Program-made: the position numbers and the translations under genes
Shown: positions 52,920 through 62,068 of the stretch, one piece after another
Layout: the number at the start of each line of letters is the position of its first letter
Numbering within the stretch: the stretch's first letter is position 1
Notes under the pieces: generated by a model
Database searches by the model: none
What the model saw: only the letters and a program-made list of their open reading frames with translations
What the model was told of the DNA's origin: nothing
DNA from: Adhaeribacter rhizoryzae
Lineage (GTDB): Bacteria; Bacteroidota; Bacteroidia; Cytophagales; Hymenobacteraceae
DNA length: 64,000 nucleotides
Direction: 5' to 3'
Assembly (NCBI RefSeq): GCF_008629685.1
Contig: NZ_VWSF01000017.1
Span: 62,001 to 126,000 of the forward strand

Positions 52920-53456
52920 ATGAAAAAAGTTACCTTACTTCTTGTTGCTTTCTTTTTTGCCTTTGCTTTATTGCCAGCCCAAGCCCAGGATGGTGGCCGC
53001 AGTATAAATGTTAATGCCGGTATTGGCCTGGGTGTTTACAATGCAGGTGGCTTGCCCATTGGTGCTTCCGTTGAAGTAGGCATTAAAGATAATATTGCAG
53101 TGGGTGGTTTTGTAGATTATGCCCGTTATGGCCGTAACTGGGGTGGCTACCGCTGGAGTTATAACTTCCTGTATTTTGGTGCCCGCGGCTCTTACCATTT
53201 AGGCGATTTACTAAAAGAACTGGGTATGAGCGAAGATAAGTTCGACCCGTATGCCGGCTTATCTTTAGGCATCAGAACGGCTTCTTACAAAGATAATGTG
53301 GGTATCGAAAATTATGATAGCCCTTATTCTTCGGCCAGCGTATTCTTAGGCGGCCACGTAGGTACCCGCTACTACTTCTCCGATAAAATTGGTGGTTTTG
53401 GCGAAGTTGGCTACGGCGTGTCGGCCCTGCGGTTAGGCGTAACCTTTAAACTTTAA
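52920..53456 (+). CDS. Small outer-membrane beta-barrel protein
   Basis: 178 residues. A signal peptide (K-K-V-T-L-L-L-V-A-F-F-F-A-F-A-L-L-P-A-Q-A) is cleaved around residue 22. The mature protein has alternating aromatic/hydrophobic strands rich in Gly and Tyr (I-N-V-N-A-G-I-G-L-G-V-Y-N; W-S-Y-N-F-L-Y-F-G-A-R-G-S-Y) and ends in a strand with terminal L (R-L-G-V-T-F-K-L), as outer-membrane barrels do. Probably an eight-stranded OmpA/OmpW-like or porin-family barrel. Function unknown; the start neighbours the rhamnose operator region, so co-regulation is possible but unsupported. Confidence 0.85.
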   Translation: MKKVTLLLVAFFFAFALLPAQAQDGGRSINVNAGIGLGVYNAGGLPIGASVEVGIKDNIAVGGFVDYARYGRNWGGYRWSYNFLYFGARGSYHLGDLLKELGMSEDKFDPYAGLSLGIRTASYKDNVGIENYDSPYSSASVFLGGHVGTRYYFSDKIGGFGEVGYGVSALRLGVTFKL

Positions 53457-53473
53457 TATTTTGGGTTTAAGAT

Positions 53474-53558
53474 AAAGTACAGCGGGGATTGGGTGGATAT
53501 TCTGGTTTTGGTTTGTCAAACGAACTTCTAAATCAGAACCTTAGCTGTACTTTTCTTA
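53474..53558 (+). terminator. Large stem-loop terminator after the barrel gene
   Basis: Outer arms AAAGTACAGC (53474-53483) and GCTGTACTTT (53544-53553) followed by TTCTT; the ~60-nt interior has its own weak pairing. Confidence 0.7.
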
Positions 53559-53632
53559 CCTCCCTTCATAAACTAAATAATATTTAACCAATACCTGCGC
53601 AATTCTTCTAAGATAAAAGTGTGAAAACCGGC

Positions 53633-53670
53633 AAAAGCCTTTCTACCCGTAAGTAGTCAGGCTTTTTCCA
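53633..53670 (+). terminator. Second hairpin without a preceding gene
   Basis: Arms AAAAGCCT (53633-53640) and AGGCTTTT (53659-53666) with an inner CTAC/GTAG stem and a T-run after it. Either a back-up terminator for the barrel gene or the end of a small RNA. Confidence 0.6.
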
Positions 53671-54190
53671 TTTTATTACTTTTCTGAAATAGCAGGAATA
53701 AATTTATTAGGTAAGCTGCATCCTGAGCCGGAAAACTAACCAACCGAAATAAAAGTAGCAGGAAAACCATAAAATACATAAAGCTGGAAATATTTTTTGC
53801 GCAGCAATTACACAACTGACAATAATATTCGCTATCAGGTTAGCGTATGCAGCAACAATTTTTATACTGCTATCAGCAGAATAGGTTTTTTGAGTTTAGG
53901 CTGGTACTTAACGGGAATTGAATCAGCAATTTACCCTCCTGCCTGTAAAATAACAAGCAAGCGTAAGTATCAGTGTACTAATAGTCAATTACTTTGAATA
54001 AGCGAGTTATTAGTAAAATAAATATTAATAAATTATTGTTAACGAGCTTAAAATAGTATTTTTAATATATTTAAGTCTACAGAAATTTTTTTACTAAGTT
54101 TTATGCAACTTTAATTTATTTAGAACGTAAGGCTTGTCTGGTATTTTTTTCTGGTTTTATATTTGTTTTACTAACCGGAAAAATTGGCAG
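53671..54190. other. Intergenic region, no gene seen
   Basis: About 520 bp. It becomes very AT-rich towards the right. An open frame at 53797-53997 begins with TTG and has no protein-like features; it is not called. Confidence 0.45.
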
Positions 54191-54439
54191 ATGAATCAGA
54201 AAGATTATTTGGTGAGGGCCACTAACGACAAAGACTATAATATTCGGCTTTGTGAAATTTTGGCGACGGGCAGCGAAACAGAAGCTTACGATAAAATTTA
54301 CATTATTTACCGAACCCCCGAAGGAGAATATTTAAAAAGAGTGAAGCATTTCCATCCTTTGGCTGGTGCACCGGAAGTTACCTACGAAATAATCAGCAGT
54401 AAAGAATTCGCCCACTACGAGCAGCAAAAGCTTATCTGA
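54191..54439 (+). CDS. Small hypothetical protein
   Basis: 82 residues from ATG 54191, directly after an A-rich/GCAG leader; a longer frame from 54134 adds a hydrophobic run and is less likely. Soluble, with two strands (Y-D-K-I-Y-I-I-Y-R-T-P and V-T-Y-E-I-I-S-S-K) and a helical end. Family not recognised. It stands alone in a long low-gene region. Confidence 0.55.
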   Translation: MNQKDYLVRATNDKDYNIRLCEILATGSETEAYDKIYIIYRTPEGEYLKRVKHFHPLAGAPEVTYEIISSKEFAHYEQQKLI

Positions 54440-55031
54440 AAATTTTTTGCTTTAAGCTTTAACTGTAATTTTCTGCTGTTTAAATCCACTGCCAAACAAC
54501 TTAAAGGTAATAGAAAAATTAGCCTTTCCGGATGGCTTTCCAGGCCTTGCATCCGCTAAATGTTCCGATTATCCGCCATAAAATACCCGACCCACCGCCG
54601 GGTAAGCAGCAATCTTATAATTTCTAAAAACATAAAGCTACTTTGAGGTACAAAGAAGCAGCCTTTTATTTTAATCTTATATTAAATTTCGAATTATTGG
54701 TAGTGGTGAGGTAGCGTTTGAAGAGGTAATTAAGTTAGAAAATTATCTTGTTTAAGGCCTTCGCTTAGAAATAACCGGGTGTTTAATCTTTGGTAAAAAT
54801 ACGTATTTATAGGTCATAAGTACGTACTTGTTCTTTGTTTCGCCTTTTTTTAGTTATTGGATTATTTTATAAAATTTTAGGTAAATAATTTATAATCAAG
54901 AAAATATTATGTGACAAATTAAAGAAGTATAAAATGCTATATTTTATCCTCAAAATATGGCAGCTTCTTCTTCTATAACCCCTCAACCAGTTTTACGTTT
55001 AGGTGGATGATTCAGGAATATAGCTATTTGG
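54440..55031. other. Intergenic region, no gene seen
   Basis: About 590 bp. It includes a short phrase near 54530 (GGATGGCTTTCC) that also occurs near 48563, and AT-rich sequence from 54600 onward. No credible reading frame. Confidence 0.45.
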
Positions 55032-55283
55032 CTATCGGAGTTGTTTATTGAAAACGCCTAATTTACATACCACAGTGGGCCGTAAAGCCTTTATTTCCGG
55101 AGAATATTCCGGTAGCGGATTAATCGTAACTAAAAAAAATATTAATTCCTGGTTTTTCCCCGGATTAGCCACTAAGGTTACTGGTGCTGGTGCAGCATCT
55201 GGCAATTCTTCTTTTCCCAGCAGTATTACGGCGGTTAAGAATAAATTTTGCTCTTGGCCCCAAAAAGCCAGGCAACAACCCAT
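55032..55283 (-). pseudogene. Possible decayed gene (coding-like frame of unknown family)
   Basis: The minus-strand frame ending at 55032 reads smoothly with this genome's preferred codons (TTA, GAA, CCG, GTA), giving features such as G-K-E-E-L-P-D-A-A-P-A-P-V-T-L-V and N-P-L-P-E-Y-S-P-E-I-K-A-L-R-P. The coding-like pattern continues upstream of the only ATG (55283) through D-T-L-Y-E-K-P-I-F-F-I-K-D-S until two adjacent in-frame stops near 55335, beyond which there is another open stretch. That suggests an interrupted or truncated gene. I do not recognise the family, and chance cannot be excluded. Confidence 0.35.
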
Positions 55284-55448
55284 AATGCTGTCTTTAATAA
55301 AAAATATCGGCTTTTCGTAAAGAGTATCCGGCTACTAAGGTCTAAGTGGTACCATTCGCAGGTTTTCAGGCGAATAACGCAGCTTATTATTTAAATAATT
55401 ATTACTAAACGCAGAACCATTTTAATCAGAAAATATCGACATAAAACC

Positions 55449-56567
55449 ATGAAGAAAAAAGTGTTAATTACCGGCGGAGCGGGATTTATTGGCTCTCACT
55501 TAGCCGATGAGTTACTTAATTTTGGTTACGAAGTCCGGGCCTTGGACAATTTATCGGAGCAAGTGCATGGCAAAAATTGTGAACGCCCGGAATATCTGAA
55601 TCCCGAAGTAGAGTTAATGGTTGGCGATGTGCGGGATAAAAAAATGGTGGAGCAGGCGTTGGAAGGTGTAGATGCGGTATTTCATTTGGCTGCTATGGTG
55701 GGCGTGGGGCAGAGCATGTACGAAATAAAAGAATATACCGATGTAAATAATACCGGTACCGCTGTTTTACTCGAAGCTTTAGCTAAGAATCCGGTGCAGA
55801 AACTGGTAGTAGCTTCCAGCATGAGTATTTACGGCGAAGGTTTGTACCAGAATATTGCGGGTAAATCTATTATTGGTTCCGAGCGGCCCTTGGAGCAACT
55901 AAAAGCCGGACAGTGGGAAGTAATGGATGAAGCTGGCAACGAGTTGCAGCCACTACCAACGCCGGAATCCAAAACACCTTGCTTATCTTCGGTTTACGCC
56001 TTATCTAAATACGACCAGGAACGCATGAGTTTAATTGTAGGCCGGGCTTATAATATTCCGACGGTGGCGATGCGGTTCTTTAATGTGTATGGTACGCGCC
56101 AGGCATTATCAAACCCGTATACGGGCGTACTGGCCATATTTGCTTCCCGGTTCCTGAACGATAATCCGCCCATGATATTTGAAGATGGCAACCAGCAGCG
56201 TGACTTTGTTCACGTGCGCGATGTGGCTTTGGCTTGCCGTTTGGCGCTGGAAACGCCCGAAGCCGATGGACAGGTATTTAACGTGGGCAGCGGCAATAAT
56301 TACACCATTACCGAAATAGCCGAAAGATTAGCAGAGGTCATAAACAAAGGACATCTGAAACCGCAGATTACTGGTAAGTACCGGGTGGGCGATATCCGGC
56401 ATTGCTACGCCGATATTTCTTTGGCTCAGAAAATACTTGGTTTTTATCCGCAGGTAGATTTTAACAGTGGTTTATCCGAAATGGCAGAATGGCTGGAAGG
56501 CCAGATTGCTTACGACCGGGTAAATGAGGCCAGTGCCGAGTTAGCGGCGCGCGGCCTGACGGTTTAA
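55449..56567 (+). CDS. NAD-dependent sugar epimerase/dehydratase (extended SDR)
   Basis: 372 residues. Glycine-rich NAD loop T-G-G-A-G-F-I-G-S-H at residues ~8-17, catalytic Tyr-Lys in V-Y-A-L-S-K-Y near 180, F-F-N-V-Y-G-T-R near 208 and N-V-G-S-G-N-N-Y-T near 276. It resembles dTDP-rhamnose 4-epimerase-like and UDP-glucose 4-epimerase-like enzymes that alter an NDP-sugar. First gene of the right-hand glycan operon; the fusion gene follows after 37 bp. Confidence 0.9.
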   Translation: MKKKVLITGGAGFIGSHLADELLNFGYEVRALDNLSEQVHGKNCERPEYLNPEVELMVGDVRDKKMVEQALEGVDAVFHLAAMVGVGQSMYEIKEYTDVNNTGTAVLLEALAKNPVQKLVVASSMSIYGEGLYQNIAGKSIIGSERPLEQLKAGQWEVMDEAGNELQPLPTPESKTPCLSSVYALSKYDQERMSLIVGRAYNIPTVAMRFFNVYGTRQALSNPYTGVLAIFASRFLNDNPPMIFEDGNQQRDFVHVRDVALACRLALETPEADGQVFNVGSGNNYTITEIAERLAEVINKGHLKPQITGKYRVGDIRHCYADISLAQKILGFYPQVDFNSGLSEMAEWLEGQIAYDRVNEASAELAARGLTV

Positions 56568-56604
56568 TGCGTCTTCACTGTTATTAAAATTAAAAGATAC
56601 TACC

Positions 56605-58665
56605 ATGTCAGAGACATTAATCCATAACAACACAACAAGCAACCGGCAACCAACTGTTGGGTTAGTTCAGAATTTTAAACCCGGCGACCAGGCGCTGGTA
56701 GAAAAAGTGCTGGCCGATGTAAAAGCATTAGGCGTAAAAGAACTCCGGACCAATATTTCCTGGGCCGAATACGTTACGCCTGCCGGCAAACAATGGTATA
56801 ACTGGTTAATTCCGCACCTAGCCAAAGCAGTTAAAATATTGCCTTGCTTTTGCGATACACCAACTAATTTAGCTTTATCACCCCGTCCATCATCGCCGCC
56901 AAAAGACCCAAAGGCTTTCGCCGATTTTCTGCAAATCTTCCTCACCGATTTAGGCAAGCATTTCGAGTGGGTAGAACTCTGGAACGAACCCAATAAAAAA
57001 GAAGCGTACGATTACACCCTTGATAAATCCTGGTCGGCGTTTGCCGCAATGATTAGCGCAGCCGCAAAACTCGCCAAAGCACACGGCAAAAAAACAGTGC
57101 TAGGCGGCATGAGCCCCATCGACCCGCATTGGCTGCAATTAATGTTCGAGCAAAACGCCATGCAAAATATCGATGCTGTTGGGGTACATGGCTTTCCGGA
57201 TGTATACGACCAGCAATGGGAAGGTTGGGATGAAAATATTAACAAAGTAAAATCAGTTCTGGCGGCCAATAATTCTCCGGCCGAAATCTGGATTACTGAG
57301 GCTGGTTTTTCTACGTGGCAGCACGATGAATACAAGCAACTAGAAGAGTTCCGGCAGGTACTTAAAGCCGATGTAACGAAAGTTTTCTGGAGTAATGTGC
57401 TGGACACTAATACGGATTCTTTTTCGGAAAGTAGTTTGTACGCCGATGAGCGGGAATATTATTTCGGTCTGAAACGAGCTGATAGCAGTCCTAAATTATT
57501 ATACCGGTTATGGGCTGATCATGGCTTAGCTGGAGTCTATAAATTTTCCTGTATCAAGCGTAAAACCTCTTTTAACCCTTCCGAAAAATATTCCTTAATT
57601 ACCGGCGGCGCCGGTTTTGTGGGCACCAACCTGGCCAAACGTTTACTCGAAGAAGGCAAGCGCGTTTTAATTCTGGATAATTTATCACGCCCCGGCGTAG
57701 AGCGAAATGTGCAATGGTTGGAAGATAATTACGGCGACCGGCTGGAAGTTTATGTGGGCGATATGCGAAATTTGCAAATGGTAAAAATGCTCATGCGAAA
57801 TGCCAGCGAGGTTTACCATTTTGCCGCGCAGGTAGCCGTTACCACTTCCCTGGATTTCCCAATCAACGATTTTGACATTAATGCCCGCGGTATTGTAAAC
57901 GTGCTCGAAGCCATCCGGACCCAGGATAATCCACCGCCACTGGTATTTACTTCTACCAATAAAGTTTACGGCGGCCTCGAAGATTTGCAGTTTATTGCGG
58001 ATGGTTCCCGCTATAATCCTTCCGATAAAAATATTCTAAAAAACGGCATTTCGGAAGAACGCCCCCTTGATTTTCATAGCCCATACGGCTGTTCCAAAGG
58101 TGCCGCTGACCAGTACGTGATTGATTATGCCCGCACGTATGGCATCCAGGCGGTGGTATTCCGGATGAGTTGCATTTACGGTCCGCACCAGTACGGCACC
58201 GAAGACCAGGGCTGGGTAGCACATTTTGCTATTCGGGCCATCGAAAACAAGGCCATTAGCATTTACGGCGATGGCAAACAAGTACGCGATGTCTTGTTTG
58301 TTGAAGATTTGGTAGATGCTTTCGTGCTGGCGCAAAAACACATGCCCGAAATATCGGGGCAAGCCTTTAATATTGGCGGTGGCCCGGAAAATACCACCAG
58401 TTTATTAGAATTACTCCAAACCATCGGCGAGTTTCAGGGCCATAAAATTCCGCTGAATTTTGATAACTGGCGGCCCGGCGACCAGCATTATTACGTGTCG
58501 GACATTCGCAAATTAAGGAAGGCGACCGGCTGGTACCCGAAGCACTCGGTGCAGGAAGGCGTTTCTAAATTATTCCGCTGGCTCTGCGAAGCCCGCGGTT
58601 TGGAATTACCCGCCGACTTTTCGATGGTAGAAGAAAAAGAACACACCAAAGTAGCCTTAGCCTAA
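56605..58665 (+). CDS. Fusion of clan-A glycosidase-like domain and CDP-paratose-2-epimerase-like domain
   Basis: 686 residues. Residues ~17-310 are a glycosidase-like barrel (L-G-V-K-E-L-R-T-N-I-S-W-A-E-Y near 42-56, W-N-E-P-N with Glu128, H-G-F-P near 195, W-I-T-E-A-G-F-S with Glu232). Residues ~328-660 are an extended SDR with T-G-G-A-G-F-V-G-T-N, S-T-N-K-V-Y-G-G, Y-G-C-S-K-G-A-A-D-Q (Tyr-Lys) and G-D-Q-H-Y-Y-V-S-D, most like CDP-paratose/tyvelose 2-epimerase. Combining a hydrolase-type fold with sugar epimerisation in one chain is unusual and shows a shared substrate or product. The stop overlaps the next start (TAATG). Confidence 0.87.
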   Translation: MSETLIHNNTTSNRQPTVGLVQNFKPGDQALVEKVLADVKALGVKELRTNISWAEYVTPAGKQWYNWLIPHLAKAVKILPCFCDTPTNLALSPRPSSPPKDPKAFADFLQIFLTDLGKHFEWVELWNEPNKKEAYDYTLDKSWSAFAAMISAAAKLAKAHGKKTVLGGMSPIDPHWLQLMFEQNAMQNIDAVGVHGFPDVYDQQWEGWDENINKVKSVLAANNSPAEIWITEAGFSTWQHDEYKQLEEFRQVLKADVTKVFWSNVLDTNTDSFSESSLYADEREYYFGLKRADSSPKLLYRLWADHGLAGVYKFSCIKRKTSFNPSEKYSLITGGAGFVGTNLAKRLLEEGKRVLILDNLSRPGVERNVQWLEDNYGDRLEVYVGDMRNLQMVKMLMRNASEVYHFAAQVAVTTSLDFPINDFDINARGIVNVLEAIRTQDNPPPLVFTSTNKVYGGLEDLQFIADGSRYNPSDKNILKNGISEERPLDFHSPYGCSKGAADQYVIDYARTYGIQAVVFRMSCIYGPHQYGTEDQGWVAHFAIRAIENKAISIYGDGKQVRDVLFVEDLVDAFVLAQKHMPEISGQAFNIGGGPENTTSLLELLQTIGEFQGHKIPLNFDNWRPGDQHYYVSDIRKLRKATGWYPKHSVQEGVSKLFRWLCEARGLELPADFSMVEEKEHTKVALA

Positions 58666-59672
58666 TGAATCCGGATTTAGTAGCAGAAAAAACAATACAA
58701 GATAAAAAAGTAACACTCATGCGAGCAGCCGTTATAACTGCTCCGCAAACCGTAGAAATACAAGAAGTCGCCTTGCCGAAACCCGGACCCACGCAGGTGC
58801 GGATAAAAATGGAAGGCTGCGGCTTATGTGCCTCCAATATTCCGGTGTGGCAAGGACGGGAATGGTTTAGTTATCCAATTCCGGCCGGCAATCCCGGCCA
58901 CGAAGGCTGGGGCGTGGTAGATGCTGTTGGCGCAGAGGTAAAAACCATTAAAATTGGCGACCGTGTAGCCGCGCTTTCTTATCATGCCTACGCTGAGTAT
59001 GATTTGGCCGAAGCCGATGCCGTAGTACAAATCCCCGAAATATTGGCCGGTGTGCCTTTTCCCGGCGAACCTTTGGGCTGCGCCATAAATATTTTTAAAC
59101 GTTCCGATATTCAGGCCGGGCAAACGGTAGCTATTTTGGGCATTGGGTTTTTAGGCGCTTTGCTGGTGCAACTGGCTAAAGAAGCCGGAGCCCGCGTTAT
59201 TGCATTGTCCCAACGGGAATATTCCTTAAACGTAGCCGCCGAGACCGGTGCCGATGAATTAATAAAGCTCGACGACCATTACCAGATTATCGAAAAAGTG
59301 AAAGCGCTTACTGGGGGCAAATTCTGCGAACGCGTAATTGAATGTACCGGAAAAGAATGGCCGCTAAACTTGTCCGGCGAATTAACCGCCGAACGGGGAA
59401 AATTAATTATTGCCGGCTTCCACCAGGATGGCATGCGCTCGGTGAATGTGCAGCTTTGGAACTGGCGCGGCCTGGATGTAATTAACGCCCACGAGCGCGA
59501 CCCCAAAATTTACCTGAGTGGTATTGCCGAAGCCGTAAAAGCCGTTACAACCGGTCGCCTGAATCCGCAACCTTTATATACCCACGAATTTTCTCTGGAA
59601 AATATCGCCGAAGCTTTCCAGTTGCTAAATAATCGCCCGGATGGGTTTATGAAAGCTTTGATAAAGTTTTAA
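58665..59672 (+). CDS. Zinc-binding alcohol/sugar dehydrogenase (MDR family)
   Basis: 335 residues. GroES-like domain with catalytic zinc region G-C-G-L-C-A-S-N-I, and P-G-H-E-G-W-G near 74, then a Rossmann fold with G-I-G-F-L-G-A-L near 166. The four-Cys structural zinc cluster is not obvious, as in sorbitol/threonine-dehydrogenase-type relatives. The enzyme probably oxidises a sugar or cyclitol alcohol with NAD(P). Its ATG overlaps the fusion gene's stop (TAATG); an ATG at 58719, just before M-R-A-A-V-I-T-A, is another possible start that better matches the family length. Confidence 0.88.
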   Translation: MNPDLVAEKTIQDKKVTLMRAAVITAPQTVEIQEVALPKPGPTQVRIKMEGCGLCASNIPVWQGREWFSYPIPAGNPGHEGWGVVDAVGAEVKTIKIGDRVAALSYHAYAEYDLAEADAVVQIPEILAGVPFPGEPLGCAINIFKRSDIQAGQTVAILGIGFLGALLVQLAKEAGARVIALSQREYSLNVAAETGADELIKLDDHYQIIEKVKALTGGKFCERVIECTGKEWPLNLSGELTAERGKLIIAGFHQDGMRSVNVQLWNWRGLDVINAHERDPKIYLSGIAEAVKAVTTGRLNPQPLYTHEFSLENIAEAFQLLNNRPDGFMKALIKF

Positions 59673-59729
59673 TTAGTTTACCAAACTGAGCTCGCACAAT
59701 ATTATATTTTGAAAAGCGAGGTTCAAATA

Positions 59730-59807
59730 ACTCATCTCTGTCATTCAGGAGGAACCTATTTAGCAGGTTGCAAAAAAGTTTCCTCCTGAATGACAGGGGT
59801 GGATTTC
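59730..59807. repeat. Palindromic extragenic element (REP-like), copy 4 of 4
   Basis: Arms TGTCATTCAGGAGGAA (59739-59754) and TTCCTCCTGAATGACA (59780-59795) pair perfectly; the loop begins CCTATTTAGCAGG. Located inside the glycan cluster, between the dehydrogenase and oxidoreductase genes. Confidence 0.92.
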
Positions 59808-59906
59808 TTAATCTAATAAATTTTTATAAAGGAATATTACTTAGAGTTAAGTGGCAAAGTGATACTGCCAAATTTAAATAAATATTCCTTACCATATGTT
59901 TGATAT

Positions 59907-60941
59907 ATGCCGGAAGAATTAGTACTACCAAACACCTCATCAATAGAAAGTAAAAATATTAAACCTCGCTTGGGCTTTTTGGGCGTGGGCTGGATTGGCC
60001 GCAACCGCATGGAAGTAATTGCCAACCATCAGGCCGGAGAAATTACCTTTATCTCAGACACCGTACCCCAGAATACCGAAGCTGCCTTACAAGCCGTACC
60101 AACTGCGCAATCAGTTAATGCCCTATCCGACATGCTCACCGAAGACACGGACGGGGTGGTGATTGCTACCCCCAGTGCTTTTCATGCGGAGCAAAGCATT
60201 CAGGTCCTGCAAGCCGGTAAAGCCGTTTTCTGCCAGAAGCCTTTGGGCCGGAATTTAGAAGAAACGCAACAGGTAGTGGAAGCTGCCCGCCAGGCTAATA
60301 AATTATTGGGCGTAGATTTATCTTATCGGTTTACCAAAGCCATGCAAGCTGTGTACCAGGTGGTGCAATCCGGCGAGTTGGGCAATATTTACGCGGTGGA
60401 GCTTACTTTTCATAACGCGTATGGTCCCGATAAACCCTGGTTTTACGATCCTAAATTATCGGGCGGCGGCTGCGTTATCGATCTGGGTGTGCACCTGGTA
60501 GATTTAGCCTTGTGGACTTTAAACTTTCCGGAAGTAGAAAAGGTAACCAGCAGCTTGTTTTCGAAAGGACATAAAATAACCAATACCCAGGATACGGTAG
60601 AAGATTATGCCAATGCCAGCATAGCATTAGCCAGCGGCACGCACGTAGCTTTAAGTTGCTCCTGGAATTTACCGGCCGGACAAGAAGCTATTATTAGTGC
60701 AATATTTTACGGTACACAAGGCGGCGTAGCGTTTAAAAATATTAACGGTTCTTTCTACGATTTTGTGGCCGAGCGCTTTTACGGTACCCGCACCGAAACC
60801 CTAACTGCACCACCCGACGATTGGTCGGGTCGGGCCGGTGTGGTTTGGGCAAACCGGGTAGCTGCCGGCGAAAAATATAGCCCCGAAGCGGAAGAATTTG
60901 TGAAAGTAGCGGCTGTGTTGGATAAGATTTATGGAAGATAG
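59907..60941 (+). CDS. Gfo/Idh/MocA-family oxidoreductase
   Basis: 344 residues. N-terminal NAD(P) fold (L-G-F-L-G-V-G-W-I-G-R-N-R near 27-38), the conserved K-P-L-G-R-N motif (C-Q-K-P-L near 112), and the C-terminal sheet domain with G-G-G-C-V-I-D-L-G-V-H-L-V-D (catalytic His) near 190-203. Family members act on sugars, inositols and their amino derivatives. It starts 235 bp after the dehydrogenase gene, across a palindromic element, and its end overlaps the next gene by 11 bp. Confidence 0.9.
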   Translation: MPEELVLPNTSSIESKNIKPRLGFLGVGWIGRNRMEVIANHQAGEITFISDTVPQNTEAALQAVPTAQSVNALSDMLTEDTDGVVIATPSAFHAEQSIQVLQAGKAVFCQKPLGRNLEETQQVVEAARQANKLLGVDLSYRFTKAMQAVYQVVQSGELGNIYAVELTFHNAYGPDKPWFYDPKLSGGGCVIDLGVHLVDLALWTLNFPEVEKVTSSLFSKGHKITNTQDTVEDYANASIALASGTHVALSCSWNLPAGQEAIISAIFYGTQGGVAFKNINGSFYDFVAERFYGTRTETLTAPPDDWSGRAGVVWANRVAAGEKYSPEAEEFVKVAAVLDKIYGR

Positions 60942-62061
60942 AAATTCGTTACCTACCCGTATTCTCATGACTGCCGATACGATGGGCGGGGTTTGGACTT
61001 ACACGCTAGAATTAATAAAAGCGCTGGCGCCTTTTAACACCAAGGTGGCCTTAGCTACTATGGGCAATAACCTAAGTTTGCGGCAACGCGAACAGGTTGC
61101 TGCTTTGCCCCAGCTTACGCTTTATGAAAGTAATTTTAAACTGGAGTGGATGGATAACCCTTGGGAAGATTTGCAAGCCGCCGGCGAGTGGTTGTTACAA
61201 ATAAACCAGGAATTTAAGCCCGATATTATTCACCTGAACAATTTTTGCCATGGCAACCTTAACTGGGGCAAACCGGTGGTAATGGTGGCGCATTCCTGCG
61301 TGAGTTCCTGGTGGCAAGCCGTAAACGACGAACCGGTACCGGCGGAATGGCAATATTACCGAAAAGCCGTAGCCCAAGGTTTGCAAGCCGCCGATTTAGT
61401 AGTGGCACCAACGGCGGCTATGCTGCAGGAGGCTCAGGTACTTTACGGCCCTTTTAAGCAAAGCCAGATAATTTATAATGGGCAGGATACCGCTAAATTT
61501 AAATATGCGCACAAAGAGCCATTTGTATTTAGCATGGGCCGGGTCTGGGACGAAGCCAAAAATATCTCTTTGCTGGCCCAGGTAGGGGCCGAATTGGATT
61601 GGCCGGTATATATTGCCGGCGAGGCGCGCCACCCGGTAACCGGCGAAACCCTGGAACTGCCCAACGTGCATTTTTTAGGAATACTCTCCGAATCCGAAAT
61701 AATTAATTGGCTAAGCCGGGCCGCTATATTTTGTTTGCCGGTTAAATACGAGCCTTTTGGTTTAGCTATTCTGGAAGCAGCTTTATCGGGTTGTGCCCTC
61801 GTGGTTGGCAATATTGCCAGTCAGCGGGAAATCTGGGGTAAAGCGGCTACTTACGTTAACCCAAATAATGCCGGCGAGTTAGCTACGGCTGTTACCAAAT
61901 TAATTCAGGACGAATTTATCCGGAATATTATGAGTTTCCGGGCCATGCAACAAGGGCTGGGCTATAATATTCAGCAAACCGCTTACTATTACCGACAGGC
62001 TTATGGTCAGTTGCTGGGCGTAACCAACCAGAAAAAATCACCAGAAAAAATATTAATCTGA
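60931..62061 (+). CDS. GT4-type glycosyltransferase
   Basis: 376 residues, GT-B fold. The N-terminal domain begins T-A-D-T-M-G-G-V-W-T-Y (acceptor-side glycine loop), with H-S-C-V-S-S-W-W near 112. The C-terminal donor domain has V-F-S-M-G-R-V-W-D-E-A-K-N near 197 and the nucleotide-sugar binding motif E-P-F-G-L-A-I-L-E-A-A-L-S-G-C-A-L near 271-287. It starts within the end of the oxidoreductase gene (11-bp overlap) and precedes another transferase by 7 bp. Acceptor and sugar unknown. Confidence 0.9.
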   Translation: MEDRNSLPTRILMTADTMGGVWTYTLELIKALAPFNTKVALATMGNNLSLRQREQVAALPQLTLYESNFKLEWMDNPWEDLQAAGEWLLQINQEFKPDIIHLNNFCHGNLNWGKPVVMVAHSCVSSWWQAVNDEPVPAEWQYYRKAVAQGLQAADLVVAPTAAMLQEAQVLYGPFKQSQIIYNGQDTAKFKYAHKEPFVFSMGRVWDEAKNISLLAQVGAELDWPVYIAGEARHPVTGETLELPNVHFLGILSESEIINWLSRAAIFCLPVKYEPFGLAILEAALSGCALVVGNIASQREIWGKAATYVNPNNAGELATAVTKLIQDEFIRNIMSFRAMQQGLGYNIQQTAYYYRQAYGQLLGVTNQKKSPEKILI

Positions 62062-62068
62062 TAAAACT

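Noticed and set aside
53797-53997. 66-codon plus-strand frame after the barrel gene
   Set aside because: TTG start, no protein-like composition, no terminator or neighbour support.
55048-55320. Plus-strand 90-codon open frame with TTG start
   Set aside because: Its composition looks like the reverse of the coding-like minus frame at 55032-55283, and it has no start ATG or family features.
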